NCBI GenBank assembly: GCA_016707445.1
Contig: JADJHR010000003.1
Location: forward strand, 620,001-684,000
DNA from: Rubrivivax sp.
GTDB taxonomy: Bacteria; Pseudomonadota; Gammaproteobacteria; Burkholderiales; Burkholderiaceae_C
Length of the DNA stretch: 64,000 nucleotides
Reading direction: 5' to 3'
In this document: piece by piece, positions 34,646 to 43,174 of the stretch
How the letters are laid out: every line of letters starts with the position of its first letter
Numbering within the stretch: position 1 is the first letter of the stretch
Position numbers and translations under genes: made by a program
Notes under the pieces: generated by a model
Told to the model about the DNA's origin: nothing
What the model saw: only the letters and a program-made list of their open reading frames with translations
Databases searched by the model: none

Positions 34646-35584
34646 TCAGTGCCGCAGTGCGGCGGTCAGTTCGGGAACCGCCGCGAACAGGTCGGCCTCG
34701 AGACCATAGTCGGCGACGCTGAAGATCGGCGCCTCCGGATCCTTGTTGATCGCGACGATGACCTTGCTGTCCTTCATGCCCGCCAGGTGCTGGATTGCGC
34801 CGCTGATGCCGCAGGCCACGTACATCTGCGGCGCGACGATCTTGCCGGTCTGGCCGACCTGCCAGTCGTTGGGCGCATAGCCTGCGTCGACGGCGGCGCG
34901 GCTCGCGCCGAGCGCGGCGCCGAGCGCGTCGGCCAGCGGCGTGAGCACCTCGCCGAACTTCTCCGCAGATCCAAGGCCACGGCCGCCGCTGACGATGATC
35001 CTGGCGGCGGTGAGCTCCGGGCGGTCGAGCTTGGCGATCTCGGCGCCCACGAAGGCCGACGTCCCCGCATCCTCCACCGCCGCCGTCAGCGCAAGGCGCG
35101 CATTGCCGCCGCTCGCGGGTGCTGCGTCGAAGGCGGTCGTGCGCACCGTGAGGACCTTGATGCGGTCCTTGCTTCGCACGGTGGCGATGGCATTGCCCGC
35201 GTAGATCGGACGCTCGAACGTGTTCATCGACACGACGCGAGTCACGTCGCTGATCTGCGCCACGTCGAGCTGGGCGGCAACGCGCGGCGCCACGTTCTTG
35301 CCGTGGGCGGTCGCCGGAAAGACGATGGTGTCGTATTCACCGGCCACCGCGACCACCTGTGCAGCGACGTTCTCGGCCAGCTGGCCGGCGAGCGCCGTCG
35401 CATCGGCGTGCAACACGCGCACCACGCCCGGCACGGCGGCAGCCGCCTGGGCCACCGCAGCGGCCTGGTGCCCGGCCACCAGCACGTCCACCGAAACGCC
35501 GAACGCGGCGGCGGCCGTGATGGAGTTGAGCGTTGCCGGCTTCAGGGACCGGTTGTCGTGTTCCGCAATGACGAGGACAGCCAT
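34646..35584 (-). CDS. etfA: electron transfer flavoprotein, alpha subunit
   Basis: 312 residues, the usual length. The C-terminal FAD-binding domain is plain: SGGRGLGSAEKF, then WQVGQTGKIVAPQMYVACG and SGAIQHLAGM, ending with the AINKDPEAPIF signature. With EtfB it accepts electrons from the acyl-CoA dehydrogenase upstream and passes them to ETF-quinone oxidoreductase, whose gene unusually lies between etfB and etfA. All run in one direction with gaps of 23-43 bases. Confidence 0.95.
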   Translation of the reverse strand: MAVLVIAEHDNRSLKPATLNSITAAAAFGVSVDVLVAGHQAAAVAQAAAAVPGVVRVLHADATALAGQLAENVAAQVVAVAGEYDTIVFPATAHGKNVAPRVAAQLDVAQISDVTRVVSMNTFERPIYAGNAIATVRSKDRIKVLTVRTTAFDAAPASGGNARLALTAAVEDAGTSAFVGAEIAKLDRPELTAARIIVSGGRGLGSAEKFGEVLTPLADALGAALGASRAAVDAGYAPNDWQVGQTGKIVAPQMYVACGISGAIQHLAGMKDSKVIVAINKDPEAPIFSVADYGLEADLFAAVPELTAALRH

Positions 35585-35627
35585 GGCAAGCTTTCTCCTG
35601 GGTTGGTTGAGGTTGGCGCCCTGCGCC

Positions 35628-37301
35628 TCACATGCCGGCGTAGTTGGGCCCGCCGCCGCCTTCGGGCGTGACCCAGACGATGTTCTGCGTCGGGTCCTTG
35701 ATGTCGCAGGTCTTGCAGTGCACGCAGTTCTGGGCGTTGATCTGCAGCCGCTGGCCGCCGCCCGCGTCGTCCACGAACTCGTAGACGCCGGCCGGGCAGT
35801 AGCGGCTCTCCGGGCCGGCGTAGGTGGCGAGGTTCACGGTGACCGGCACGCTCGCGTCCTTCAGCGTCAGGTGCGCGGGCTGGTTCTCTTCGTGATTCGT
35901 GTTGCTGACGAAAACACTCGACAGGCGGTCGAAGGTCAGCCGGCCGTCGGGCTTGGGGTAGACGATGGGCTGGCAGTCGGCGGCGGGCTTCAGGTACTCG
36001 TGGTCGGGTTTGGATCGGTGCAGGGTCCACGGCGGGCTCTTGATGCCGATCTTGGGCAGCAGCCACTGCTCGATGCCGGTCATCAGCTGGCCCATCAGCG
36101 CGCCCTTCTTGAACCAGAGCTTGAAGTTGCGTGTCTGCTGCAACTCGTCGGCGAGCCAACTCTTGTCGAACGCTTCCGGGTAGGCAGTCAGTTCGTCGTG
36201 CGCGCGGCCGCTGCCCAGCGCCCCGGCCAGCGCTTCGGCACACAACATGCCGCTCTTGATCGCGGCATGGCTGCCCTTGATGCGCGCCGCGTTCATATAA
36301 CCGGCGTCGCAGCCGACCAGGGCGCCGCCGGGAAACACTGTCTTCGGCAAGGCTTGCGGGCTGCCGTTGTTGATGGCGCGGGCGCCATAGGAGAGGCGCT
36401 TGCCGCCTTCGAGGTGGGCGGAGACAGCCGGGTGCGTCTTCCAGCGCTGCATCTCCTCGAACGGGCTCAGGTAGGGGTTCGCATAGTCGAGCCCGACGAC
36501 GAAGCCGAGCGTGACCTTGTTGCCTTCCAGGTGGTAGAGGAAGCCGCCGCCGAAGGCGGATCTGTCCATCGGCCAGCCGGCTGTGTGCACGACGAGACCG
36601 GGCTTGGCCTTCTCCGGCGCGACCTCCCACAACTCCTTGACGCCGATGGCCCAGCTCTGCGGATCCTTGCCTTCGCTCAAGGCGTACTTCGCGAGCAGCT
36701 GCTTGCCGAGATGCCCGCGCGCGCCTTCGGCGAACACGGTGTACTTGCCGTGCAGCTCCATGCCAAGCTGGAAGGCGGCGGTCGGCTCGCCGTCCTTGCC
36801 GATGCCTTGGTTGCCGGTGGCCACGCCCTTGACGCGGCCTTGCTCGTCGTACAGCACTTCGGCGGCGGAGAAGCCGGGAAAGATCTCGACTCCGAGCGCT
36901 TCCGCCTGTTCCGCCAGCCACTTCACCACATGGCCCAGCGCAACAACATAGTTGCCGTGATTGTGGAAGTTTCGCGGCACCAGCCAGTCGGGGATGCGCC
37001 TGGCGCCGGTTTCGGTGAGGGTCAGCACATCGTCGCCGGTCACCGGCTGGTTCAGCGGCGCGCCACGCTCCTTCCAGTCGGGGAAGAGCTCGTTCATCGC
37101 ACGAGGGTCCATCACCGCGCCGGACAGAGTGTGCGCGCCGGGCTCGCTGCCCTTCTCGAGCACGACCACCGCGGCCTCGGGTCGCAGCTGCTTGAGCCGG
37201 ATGGCGGTGGCGAGGCCGGCCGGGCCGGCGCCGACGACGACCACGTCGTAGGCCATCGACTCGCGTGGCCCGTAGGTCGTTATGAGTTCCTGTGTATTCA
37301 T
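35628..37301 (-). CDS. electron transfer flavoprotein-ubiquinone oxidoreductase
   Basis: 557 residues, full length for ETF-QO. An N-terminal FAD motif (VVVVGAGPAGLATAIRLK, about 19-36), the ETF-QO core (PDWKERGAPLNQPVTGD, GVATGNQGIGKDG), and a C-terminal 4Fe-4S cluster (Cys at SRYCPAGVYEF and CVHCKTCDIKDP) are all visible. It oxidises reduced ETF and reduces ubiquinone at the inner membrane, connecting acyl-CoA dehydrogenation with respiration. Its gene is inserted between etfB and etfA, whereas these two are normally adjacent. Confidence 0.95.
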   Translation of the reverse strand: MNTQELITTYGPRESMAYDVVVVGAGPAGLATAIRLKQLRPEAAVVVLEKGSEPGAHTLSGAVMDPRAMNELFPDWKERGAPLNQPVTGDDVLTLTETGARRIPDWLVPRNFHNHGNYVVALGHVVKWLAEQAEALGVEIFPGFSAAEVLYDEQGRVKGVATGNQGIGKDGEPTAAFQLGMELHGKYTVFAEGARGHLGKQLLAKYALSEGKDPQSWAIGVKELWEVAPEKAKPGLVVHTAGWPMDRSAFGGGFLYHLEGNKVTLGFVVGLDYANPYLSPFEEMQRWKTHPAVSAHLEGGKRLSYGARAINNGSPQALPKTVFPGGALVGCDAGYMNAARIKGSHAAIKSGMLCAEALAGALGSGRAHDELTAYPEAFDKSWLADELQQTRNFKLWFKKGALMGQLMTGIEQWLLPKIGIKSPPWTLHRSKPDHEYLKPAADCQPIVYPKPDGRLTFDRLSSVFVSNTNHEENQPAHLTLKDASVPVTVNLATYAGPESRYCPAGVYEFVDDAGGGQRLQINAQNCVHCKTCDIKDPTQNIVWVTPEGGGGPNYAGM

Positions 37302-37323
37302 GCCCGTTCGGCGCTGAGCATGC

Positions 37324-38073
37324 TCAGATGACCTTGGCCTCGTTCTTCAGCTTCTCAACCAGCCCTGCGACGTCGGCCACCTTGACCCCAGCCTTGCGCG
37401 TCGATGGCTCGCGCACCGAGACCGTCTCGAGCCGCGGTGCCACGTCGACGCCCAGTTCCGCGGGCTTCAGCACTTCGAGAGGCTTCTTCTTTGCCTTCAT
37501 GATGTTGGGCAAGGTCACGTATCGCGGTTCGTTCAGCCGCAGGTCGGTGGTCACCACAGCCGGCGTCGCCAGGCTGACGGTCTCCAGTCCTCCATCGACT
37601 TCGCGCGTGACGCGCACGCGGCCGCCTTCGACCTCGACCTTGCTCGCGAACGTCCCCTGCGGCCGACCCAGCAGCGCGGCGAGCATCTGGCCGGTCTGGT
37701 TGCAGTCATCGTCGATCGCCTGCTTGCCGAGGATCACGATGTCAGGCTTCTCCCGCTCGACCAGGCGTTGCAGCAGCTTGGCCACGGCCAGGGGCTGCAG
37801 CTCCTCGCTCGTCTCGACCAGGATGCCGCGGTCGGCGCCGATGGCCATGGCGGTGCGCAGCGTCTCCTGGCACTGCGCGACGCCACACGAGACGGCCACC
37901 ACCTCGGTCGCCATCCCCTTTTCCTTCAGCCGCACCGCCTCCTCGACGGCGATTTCGTCGAAGGGGTTCATGCTCATCTTGACGTTGGCGATGTCCACGC
38001 CCGCGCCGTCGGCCTTGACGCGCACCTTCACGTTGTAGTCGACCACTCGTTTGACGGCGACGAGGATCTTCAT
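37324..38073 (-). CDS. etfB: electron transfer flavoprotein, beta subunit
   Basis: 249 residues of the standard EtfB fold: MKILVAVKRVVDYNVKVRVK, the AMP-binding loop, and the recognition segment NIMKAKKKPLEVL that contacts acyl-CoA dehydrogenases. Its ATG shares one base with the stop of the acyl-CoA dehydrogenase gene, so translation is probably coupled. It forms the ETF dimer with EtfA, encoded two genes downstream past ETF-QO. Confidence 0.95.
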   Translation of the reverse strand: MKILVAVKRVVDYNVKVRVKADGAGVDIANVKMSMNPFDEIAVEEAVRLKEKGMATEVVAVSCGVAQCQETLRTAMAIGADRGILVETSEELQPLAVAKLLQRLVEREKPDIVILGKQAIDDDCNQTGQMLAALLGRPQGTFASKVEVEGGRVRVTREVDGGLETVSLATPAVVTTDLRLNEPRYVTLPNIMKAKKKPLEVLKPAELGVDVAPRLETVSVREPSTRKAGVKVADVAGLVEKLKNEAKVI

Positions 38074-39869
38074 CAGAACTGCTCCTCGGCGAGTGCCATC
38101 GTGCCGGCCGCGGCGTGAATGGCTGCATCTCGCAGGCCGGCGGCGCGCGTGAGATCCTGGTCTGCGAAGAAGCGTGCGGTCGCGATCTTGGCGCGATAGA
38201 AGGGCAGGTCCCCGTCACCCGCCGCGAGCTTGCGCTGCGCGGTCAGCGCCGCGCGCGCCATCTGCCAGCCGCCGCACACGACGCCGCACAGGTGCAGGAA
38301 CGGCACCGCACCGGCCAGCACGGCGTTGAGATCGCGAGATCCCGTTGCCATGATCCACTCGACGGCGTCGGCCATGCACCTGGAACCATCGCGCAGGCGC
38401 TGGCCGATCGCCTTCAACTGGGCGTCGCCGCTGCGCTCGAGCTCATCGCAGACGTCAGCGATCTGTCCGATCAAGGCCGCCATGGAGCGCCCGCCGTCGC
38501 GCAGCACCTTGCGCCCGACCAGATCGTTCGCCTGGATGCCCGTGGTGCCCTCGTAGATCGAGGTGATGCGCGCGTCGCGCAGGTGCTGCGAAGCGCCCGT
38601 TTCCTCGATGAAGCCCATGCCGCCGTGAACCTGGATGCCTGTCGACGCGACCTCGATGCCGGTCTCCGTGCACCAAGCCTTCAGGATCGGAATCAGCAGG
38701 TCGACGCCCGCGTGCGCCGAAGCGCGCGCCGCTTCGTCCGGCGCACGATGCGCCTGGTCGATCATGGCGGCCACGACATAGGCGAGCGCGCGCATGGCCT
38801 CGACGCGCGACTTCATCGACATCAACATGCGCCGCACATCAGGGTGGCGGATGATCGGCACGCTCGGTCCCTTCGGCGCGGTGGCGTCCTTGCCCTGCAC
38901 GCGATCCTTCGCCCAGGCCAGCGCGAGCTGGTAGGCGCGGTCGGCCACGGCCAGACCCTGCACGCCGACGCCGAAGCGGGCCTCGTTCATCATGATGAAC
39001 ATGTACTCGAGGCCGCGGTTCTCCTCACCGACGAGGTAGCCGATGGCGCCACCGCCATCGCCGAAGGCAAGCACCGCGGTCGGGCTGGCATGGATGCCCA
39101 TCTTGTGTTCGATCGAGACACAGCGCACGTCGTTGCGCTCGCCCAGCGAGCCGTCTTCATTGACGAGGAATTTCGGCACGACGAACAGCGAGATGCCCTT
39201 CACGCCCTCGGGAGCCGTGGGCGTGCGCGCCAGCACCAGATGAACGATGTTGTCGGTGAGATCGTGCTCGCCGAAGCTGATAAAGATCTTCTGACCCTGG
39301 ATCAGGTAGTGGTCGCCGCGGGGCGTGGCCTTGCTGCGGATCAGGCCCAAGTCCGAACCGGCCTGGGGCTCAGTGAGGTTCATCGTGCCGGTCCACTCGC
39401 CCGACACCATCTTGTGCAGGAAGCGCTGCTTCTGGTCGTCGCTGCCGCGCAGGAACAGCGCTTCGATCGCACCCTGCGTCAGCAGCGGCGCCATCGAGAA
39501 GGCCATGTTCGATGCGTTCCACATCTCCATCACCGCGGTGTCGACGAGCTTGGGCAGGCCTTGGCCGCCGAAGTCCGGGTCGAAGCGCAGGCCGTTCCAG
39601 CCCGATTCGACGAACTTGGCGTAGGCCTCGATGAAGCCCTTGGGTGTCGTGACCCGGCCATCGTCGTGGTGCTTCAAGCCTTCCTGGTCGCCAACCTGAT
39701 TCAACGGCCCCCAGATCTCGCTGGCGAAGGTGGCAGCGCCTTCGAGCACCGAGTCGACGAGGTCGGGCGATACCTCCTCGTACCCGGGCAGCCGGGCGAT
39801 CGCATCCAGGCCCGCGAGTTCGTGCAGCACGAACTGCATGTCCTTCAGGGGCGCGGTGTAGGTGGTCAT
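38073..39869 (-). CDS. acyl-CoA dehydrogenase, long form
   Basis: 598 residues, longer than the classic 380-residue enzymes and like the forms with an extra C-terminal domain (DmdC/FadE5-type). Motifs include MNLTEPQAGSDLG for the substrate pocket, the GGMGFIEET loop, and RITSIYEGTTGIQANDL. Catalyses the first beta-oxidation step on an acyl-CoA, reducing ETF. Substrate chain length cannot be read from the sequence, but linkage to fadD, phaC and phaZ suggests medium- or long-chain acyl groups. It starts 37 bases after phaC. Confidence 0.9.
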   Translation of the reverse strand: MTTYTAPLKDMQFVLHELAGLDAIARLPGYEEVSPDLVDSVLEGAATFASEIWGPLNQVGDQEGLKHHDDGRVTTPKGFIEAYAKFVESGWNGLRFDPDFGGQGLPKLVDTAVMEMWNASNMAFSMAPLLTQGAIEALFLRGSDDQKQRFLHKMVSGEWTGTMNLTEPQAGSDLGLIRSKATPRGDHYLIQGQKIFISFGEHDLTDNIVHLVLARTPTAPEGVKGISLFVVPKFLVNEDGSLGERNDVRCVSIEHKMGIHASPTAVLAFGDGGGAIGYLVGEENRGLEYMFIMMNEARFGVGVQGLAVADRAYQLALAWAKDRVQGKDATAPKGPSVPIIRHPDVRRMLMSMKSRVEAMRALAYVVAAMIDQAHRAPDEAARASAHAGVDLLIPILKAWCTETGIEVASTGIQVHGGMGFIEETGASQHLRDARITSIYEGTTGIQANDLVGRKVLRDGGRSMAALIGQIADVCDELERSGDAQLKAIGQRLRDGSRCMADAVEWIMATGSRDLNAVLAGAVPFLHLCGVVCGGWQMARAALTAQRKLAAGDGDLPFYRAKIATARFFADQDLTRAAGLRDAAIHAAAGTMALAEEQF

Positions 39870-39905
39870 GGTGGTTCTCCTCGAGTGGGTGTTTCGTCGC
39901 CGCCT

Positions 39906-41777
39906 TCAGCGCTCCATCACGTACGTGCCGGGTGCCGATGCCAGCGGCCGGTGCTTGCGCGATCCGAGCTTGGTCGGCGCGGTCTTCAGCTCACCCGACT
40001 TGCTCTGGATCCACTCCCGCCAGTGCGGCCACCAGCTGCCCTCCTGCCGGGTCGGCTGAGCCCCCTCCGCCCAGGTCATCGGATCGTCCGTGGCGGCCGG
40101 GCTGGCGAAATAGAAGGCCTTCGGCGAACCCGGAGGATTGATCATGCTTTGCAGGTGGCCGGCGTTGACCAGCACGAACATGGTCTTGGGGCCGAAAAGC
40201 CGCGCGGTGCCGTAGCAGGCGCGCCACGGCGTGATGTGGTCGGTGATGCCGGCGATCACGTAGGCGCCGAGCTTGATCTGCGCCATGTCGATCGGCACGC
40301 CAAGCACTTCGAGTGCGCCCGCATTGACGTACGGGTTCTTCTCGACCATGTCGAGCAGATCACAGTGATACTGGCCGGGCAGCCGGGTGGTGTCGGCGTT
40401 CCAGGCCAGTATGTCGTAGGCGGGGGGCTTGTTGCCGAGCAGGTAGTTGTTGACCCAGTAATTCCAGATCAGGTCGTTCGGGCGTAGCCAGGCGAACATC
40501 GATGCCATCTCCGCGCCATCGACGAAGCCCTTGCGGCGGGACCGGGCCTTGGCAGCACGGATCGTCGCCGGCGAATTGAACAGCCCCAGCGTGGAGTCCT
40601 CGATCGCGGCCTCGGTGTTCAGGACGCACACCGCCCAGGTGGTGTTGACCACCTTGGGTTTGCCGGTGGCAGCGAGCCACGCCAGATAGGCGGCCAGCGT
40701 CATGCCGCCCGAGCACGTGCCCCACATGTTCACGTCATGGCTGCCTGTGATCTGGCACGTCGCATCGACGGCCACATCGAGAGCCCGGACGTAGTCGTCC
40801 AAACCCCAATGCCGGTGCTCGATCGTCGGGTTGCGCCAGCTGACGACGAACAGCTGGATGCCCGAGTCGGTGGCCCATTTGACGAGACTCTTGTCCGGCG
40901 TCAAATCAATGGCGTAGTACTTGTTGACCTGAGGCGGCGACATGACCAGCGGCCGTGCATGCACCTGGGGCGTCGTGGGTGTGAACTGCAGCAGCTCGAA
41001 CATCTCGTGGCGCAGCACCACCTGGCCGGGCGAGGTGGCGATGGTCTCGCCGACCTTGAACGGCGTGGCGTCGACCATCGACGGCATCATGTGGTTGTGC
41101 CGTACGTCATGGATCAGATTCTTCAGCCCCGTGACGAGGTTGTCGCCGCCGGTGTCGACAATCTTGCGCACCGCTGCCGGGTTGCCGAGCACCCAGTTGC
41201 TCGGCGCCAGCGCGTCGGTGATCAGCGAGGCGAAGAAATGGGCCCGCCCCTTCTCGATCTTGTTCAGCTCGGACTTGTCGATGAAGTGCGCCAGCTCCTT
41301 CTGCGTCGCCAGGTACGCCTGCATCAGGCGGGCGTACAGCGCGTTGTTCTTCCACGCCGCATCGGCAAAGCGGCGGTCCTTCGGATCGGGTGCGAGCGCT
41401 GAGCCGCCCTTCACGACCTGCCCAAGCTCTTTCACGTAGCGGCCGACGTGCGTGGTCGCCCGCCGCGGCGTTCGTGCGACGGCTTTCAGCAGCGCGGCAG
41501 CAGCGCTCGCTACGTCGCGCCGGTTCAACCCGATCAGAGGGTTGACGGCCAAGGTGTTGCGGCTGGCCTCGGCGACGAGCCCAGTGATGTCGCCGGCAGC
41601 ACCAAGCGCCGAGAGGCCGGCTTGGGTCGCCTTTTCGGTCAGCGCAGCCGCGGCACTGGCCGCCTGTCGAGCCTTGCCGGCGACCTGGGTTGCGGCGGCC
41701 GCCGTCTTGCCCGCAGCACGCTTGGTGCTCGCTGCGACCGTCGTGCGGGTACGAACTCTGGAAGTCTTGGTGGCCAT
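39906..41777 (-). CDS. phaC: poly(3-hydroxyalkanoate) synthase, class II-like
   Basis: 623 residues. The lipase-like box GTCSGG puts the nucleophile at Cys355. Asp in AGITDHITPW and His in NAGHLQSMINPP complete the triad. Residues 1-60 are an unusual Ala/Lys/Thr-rich tail before the conserved NPLIGLNRRDV start. I chose ATG 41777 over an upstream one because it lies 16 bases after the phaJ-like gene and gives the natural N-terminus. The box and surrounding sequence are nearer the medium-chain class. Polymerises 3-hydroxyacyl-CoA, supplied by the enoyl-CoA hydratase gene upstream. Confidence 0.92.
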   Translation of the reverse strand: MATKTSRVRTRTTVAASTKRAAGKTAAAATQVAGKARQAASAAAALTEKATQAGLSALGAAGDITGLVAEASRNTLAVNPLIGLNRRDVASAAAALLKAVARTPRRATTHVGRYVKELGQVVKGGSALAPDPKDRRFADAAWKNNALYARLMQAYLATQKELAHFIDKSELNKIEKGRAHFFASLITDALAPSNWVLGNPAAVRKIVDTGGDNLVTGLKNLIHDVRHNHMMPSMVDATPFKVGETIATSPGQVVLRHEMFELLQFTPTTPQVHARPLVMSPPQVNKYYAIDLTPDKSLVKWATDSGIQLFVVSWRNPTIEHRHWGLDDYVRALDVAVDATCQITGSHDVNMWGTCSGGMTLAAYLAWLAATGKPKVVNTTWAVCVLNTEAAIEDSTLGLFNSPATIRAAKARSRRKGFVDGAEMASMFAWLRPNDLIWNYWVNNYLLGNKPPAYDILAWNADTTRLPGQYHCDLLDMVEKNPYVNAGALEVLGVPIDMAQIKLGAYVIAGITDHITPWRACYGTARLFGPKTMFVLVNAGHLQSMINPPGSPKAFYFASPAATDDPMTWAEGAQPTRQEGSWWPHWREWIQSKSGELKTAPTKLGSRKHRPLASAPGTYVMER

Positions 41778-41793
41778 GGTCTGCCCTCGACGT

Positions 41794-42261
41794 TCAGCCG
41801 AATGCCATCGCCAGCGTGATGGCAATCAACGCCGGCTTGTCGCCGCCTTCGATCTCGACCGTGTTCTCGAGCGACAACAACCATCGGCCACCGCCCTTGT
41901 CCTCGACCCCTACGAGCTTGATGCGATTGCGCACCCGCTTGCCGGCCAGCACCGGCGCCAGGAAGCGCACCTTGTCGAGGCCGTAGTTGAGGATCTGCTT
42001 GGCGCGGATGCGCGGCACGAGAATCTCCATGCCGGTGGGCGCCAACAGCGCGAGCGTCAGATAGCCGTGGGCGATCGTGCCGCCGGCCGGGCTCTCCTTG
42101 GCGGCGCGTTCGACGTCGACGTGGATCCATTGCCGGTCTTCGGTGCAGTGCGCAAATTCGTTGATTCGGGTCTGTCCGACCTCGATCCACGATGAGACGC
42201 CGAGTTCCTGACCAGCCTTGTCTTGCAGTTCGCCGGGGCTCATGGTTGCGGTGGTGGTCAT
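41794..42261 (-). CDS. MaoC-like (R)-specific enoyl-CoA hydratase
   Basis: 155 residues with the hot-dog hydratase core: catalytic Asp and His in EDRQWIHVD, then AGGTIAHGYLTLAL and the closing VRFLAPVLAGKRV. PhaJ-type enzymes turn beta-oxidation enoyl-CoA into (R)-3-hydroxyacyl-CoA for PHA synthase. Position directly before phaC (16 bases) supports this role. It is complete and single-domain. Confidence 0.85.
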   Translation of the reverse strand: MTTTATMSPGELQDKAGQELGVSSWIEVGQTRINEFAHCTEDRQWIHVDVERAAKESPAGGTIAHGYLTLALLAPTGMEILVPRIRAKQILNYGLDKVRFLAPVLAGKRVRNRIKLVGVEDKGGGRWLLSLENTVEIEGGDKPALIAITLAMAFG

Positions 42262-42282
42262 GTTGGGTATACCGGTTCGTCT

Positions 42283-43152
42283 TCAGGGCTTGTCGAGAAA
42301 CTCGTTGATGGCGCGCACCGATTCATCCGGACGCGTCATCAGAAAGAGGTGGCCGCAGTCGAACACCTTCAACTCGCTGTTCGGGATCAGCAACCGCATC
42401 AGCCTGGCGTTGAACATATGGATCAGCGGGTCGTCGCGACCCGCCATCACCAGCGTGCGCTGCTTCAGTCGGCTCAACCAGTGCGCGCTGGTCCACCCCG
42501 TCGCAGCGGCGATCTGCAGGTAGTAGCCCCAGCGCGACTGCCACTTGACGTGCTTCATGAAGTCGGCGGCCAGTTCGGGCCGGTGGCGGAAGTCGCCGCC
42601 GTAGATGTCGCCGCTGATCTTGATGGCGTGGTCCTTGCTCATGTACCGGCGAGGCGTGACCATCTTCGCGATCGCCTTCGGGTGCCCCGGCACCATGAGC
42701 ATCCCCGTCGCCGTTGCGCACAGAATCAGTCGCCGGCAGCGTGCGCTCGCGAAGCGCGCAAACTCCTGCGCCGCCGCGCCGCCCCAAGAGACGCCCAGCA
42801 CGTCCGCCTGGGCATGCCCGTAATGATCGAGAACACCCTCGGCCCAGCGCGCCAGCGTTCGCAGCCGGTAGGGGAGACGCGGCATCGGCGAATGGCCGAC
42901 GCCCGGGACGTCAAACACGATGACCTCGCGCGCGGGCATGCTGCGCGCGAGCGGCTCGAGCAACTCGATGCTGCCGCCGATACCGTTGAACATCAGCAAC
43001 GGGACCCCGCCCCCTGACCCCGGCTGCCGGCCGACGCGCAACAACTGGCTGCGCACCTTCAGCATCTGGATCGCGAATGCAGGCTCGCCGGGCCGGTTCG
43101 CGTGTTCGGCAGGCTGGTGTCCGCGCATCCCCTGGCCGGGGGCGGCTTCCAT
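42283..43152 (-). CDS. phaZ: intracellular medium-chain PHA depolymerase, alpha/beta hydrolase
   Basis: 289 residues. The order of motifs follows Pseudomonas PhaZ: LLMFNGIGGSIELLEPL, VIVFDVPGVGHSPMPRLPYR, the serine elbow GVSWGG, the MVTPRRYMSKDHAIKI segment, WTSAHWLSRLKQRTLVMAG with Asp in GRDDPLI, and His in DCGHLFL. It starts at ATG 43152, 22 bases after fadD; the longer reading overlaps fadD. It would release 3-hydroxy acids from granules, which the FadD neighbour can reactivate. Identification is by recall of the family. Confidence 0.85.
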   Translation of the reverse strand: MEAAPGQGMRGHQPAEHANRPGEPAFAIQMLKVRSQLLRVGRQPGSGGGVPLLMFNGIGGSIELLEPLARSMPAREVIVFDVPGVGHSPMPRLPYRLRTLARWAEGVLDHYGHAQADVLGVSWGGAAAQEFARFASARCRRLILCATATGMLMVPGHPKAIAKMVTPRRYMSKDHAIKISGDIYGGDFRHRPELAADFMKHVKWQSRWGYYLQIAAATGWTSAHWLSRLKQRTLVMAGRDDPLIHMFNARLMRLLIPNSELKVFDCGHLFLMTRPDESVRAINEFLDKP

Positions 43153-43174
43153 GACAACGCTGGTCACGATCAGT

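Noticed and set aside
35220..37331. 703-residue + strand frame opposite etfA and ETF-QO
   Set aside because: Antisense to two certain genes; no domain is visible in it.
38115..40487. 790-residue + strand frame opposite the acyl-CoA dehydrogenase
   Set aside because: Spans two genes on the opposite strand and reads as shadow sequence.
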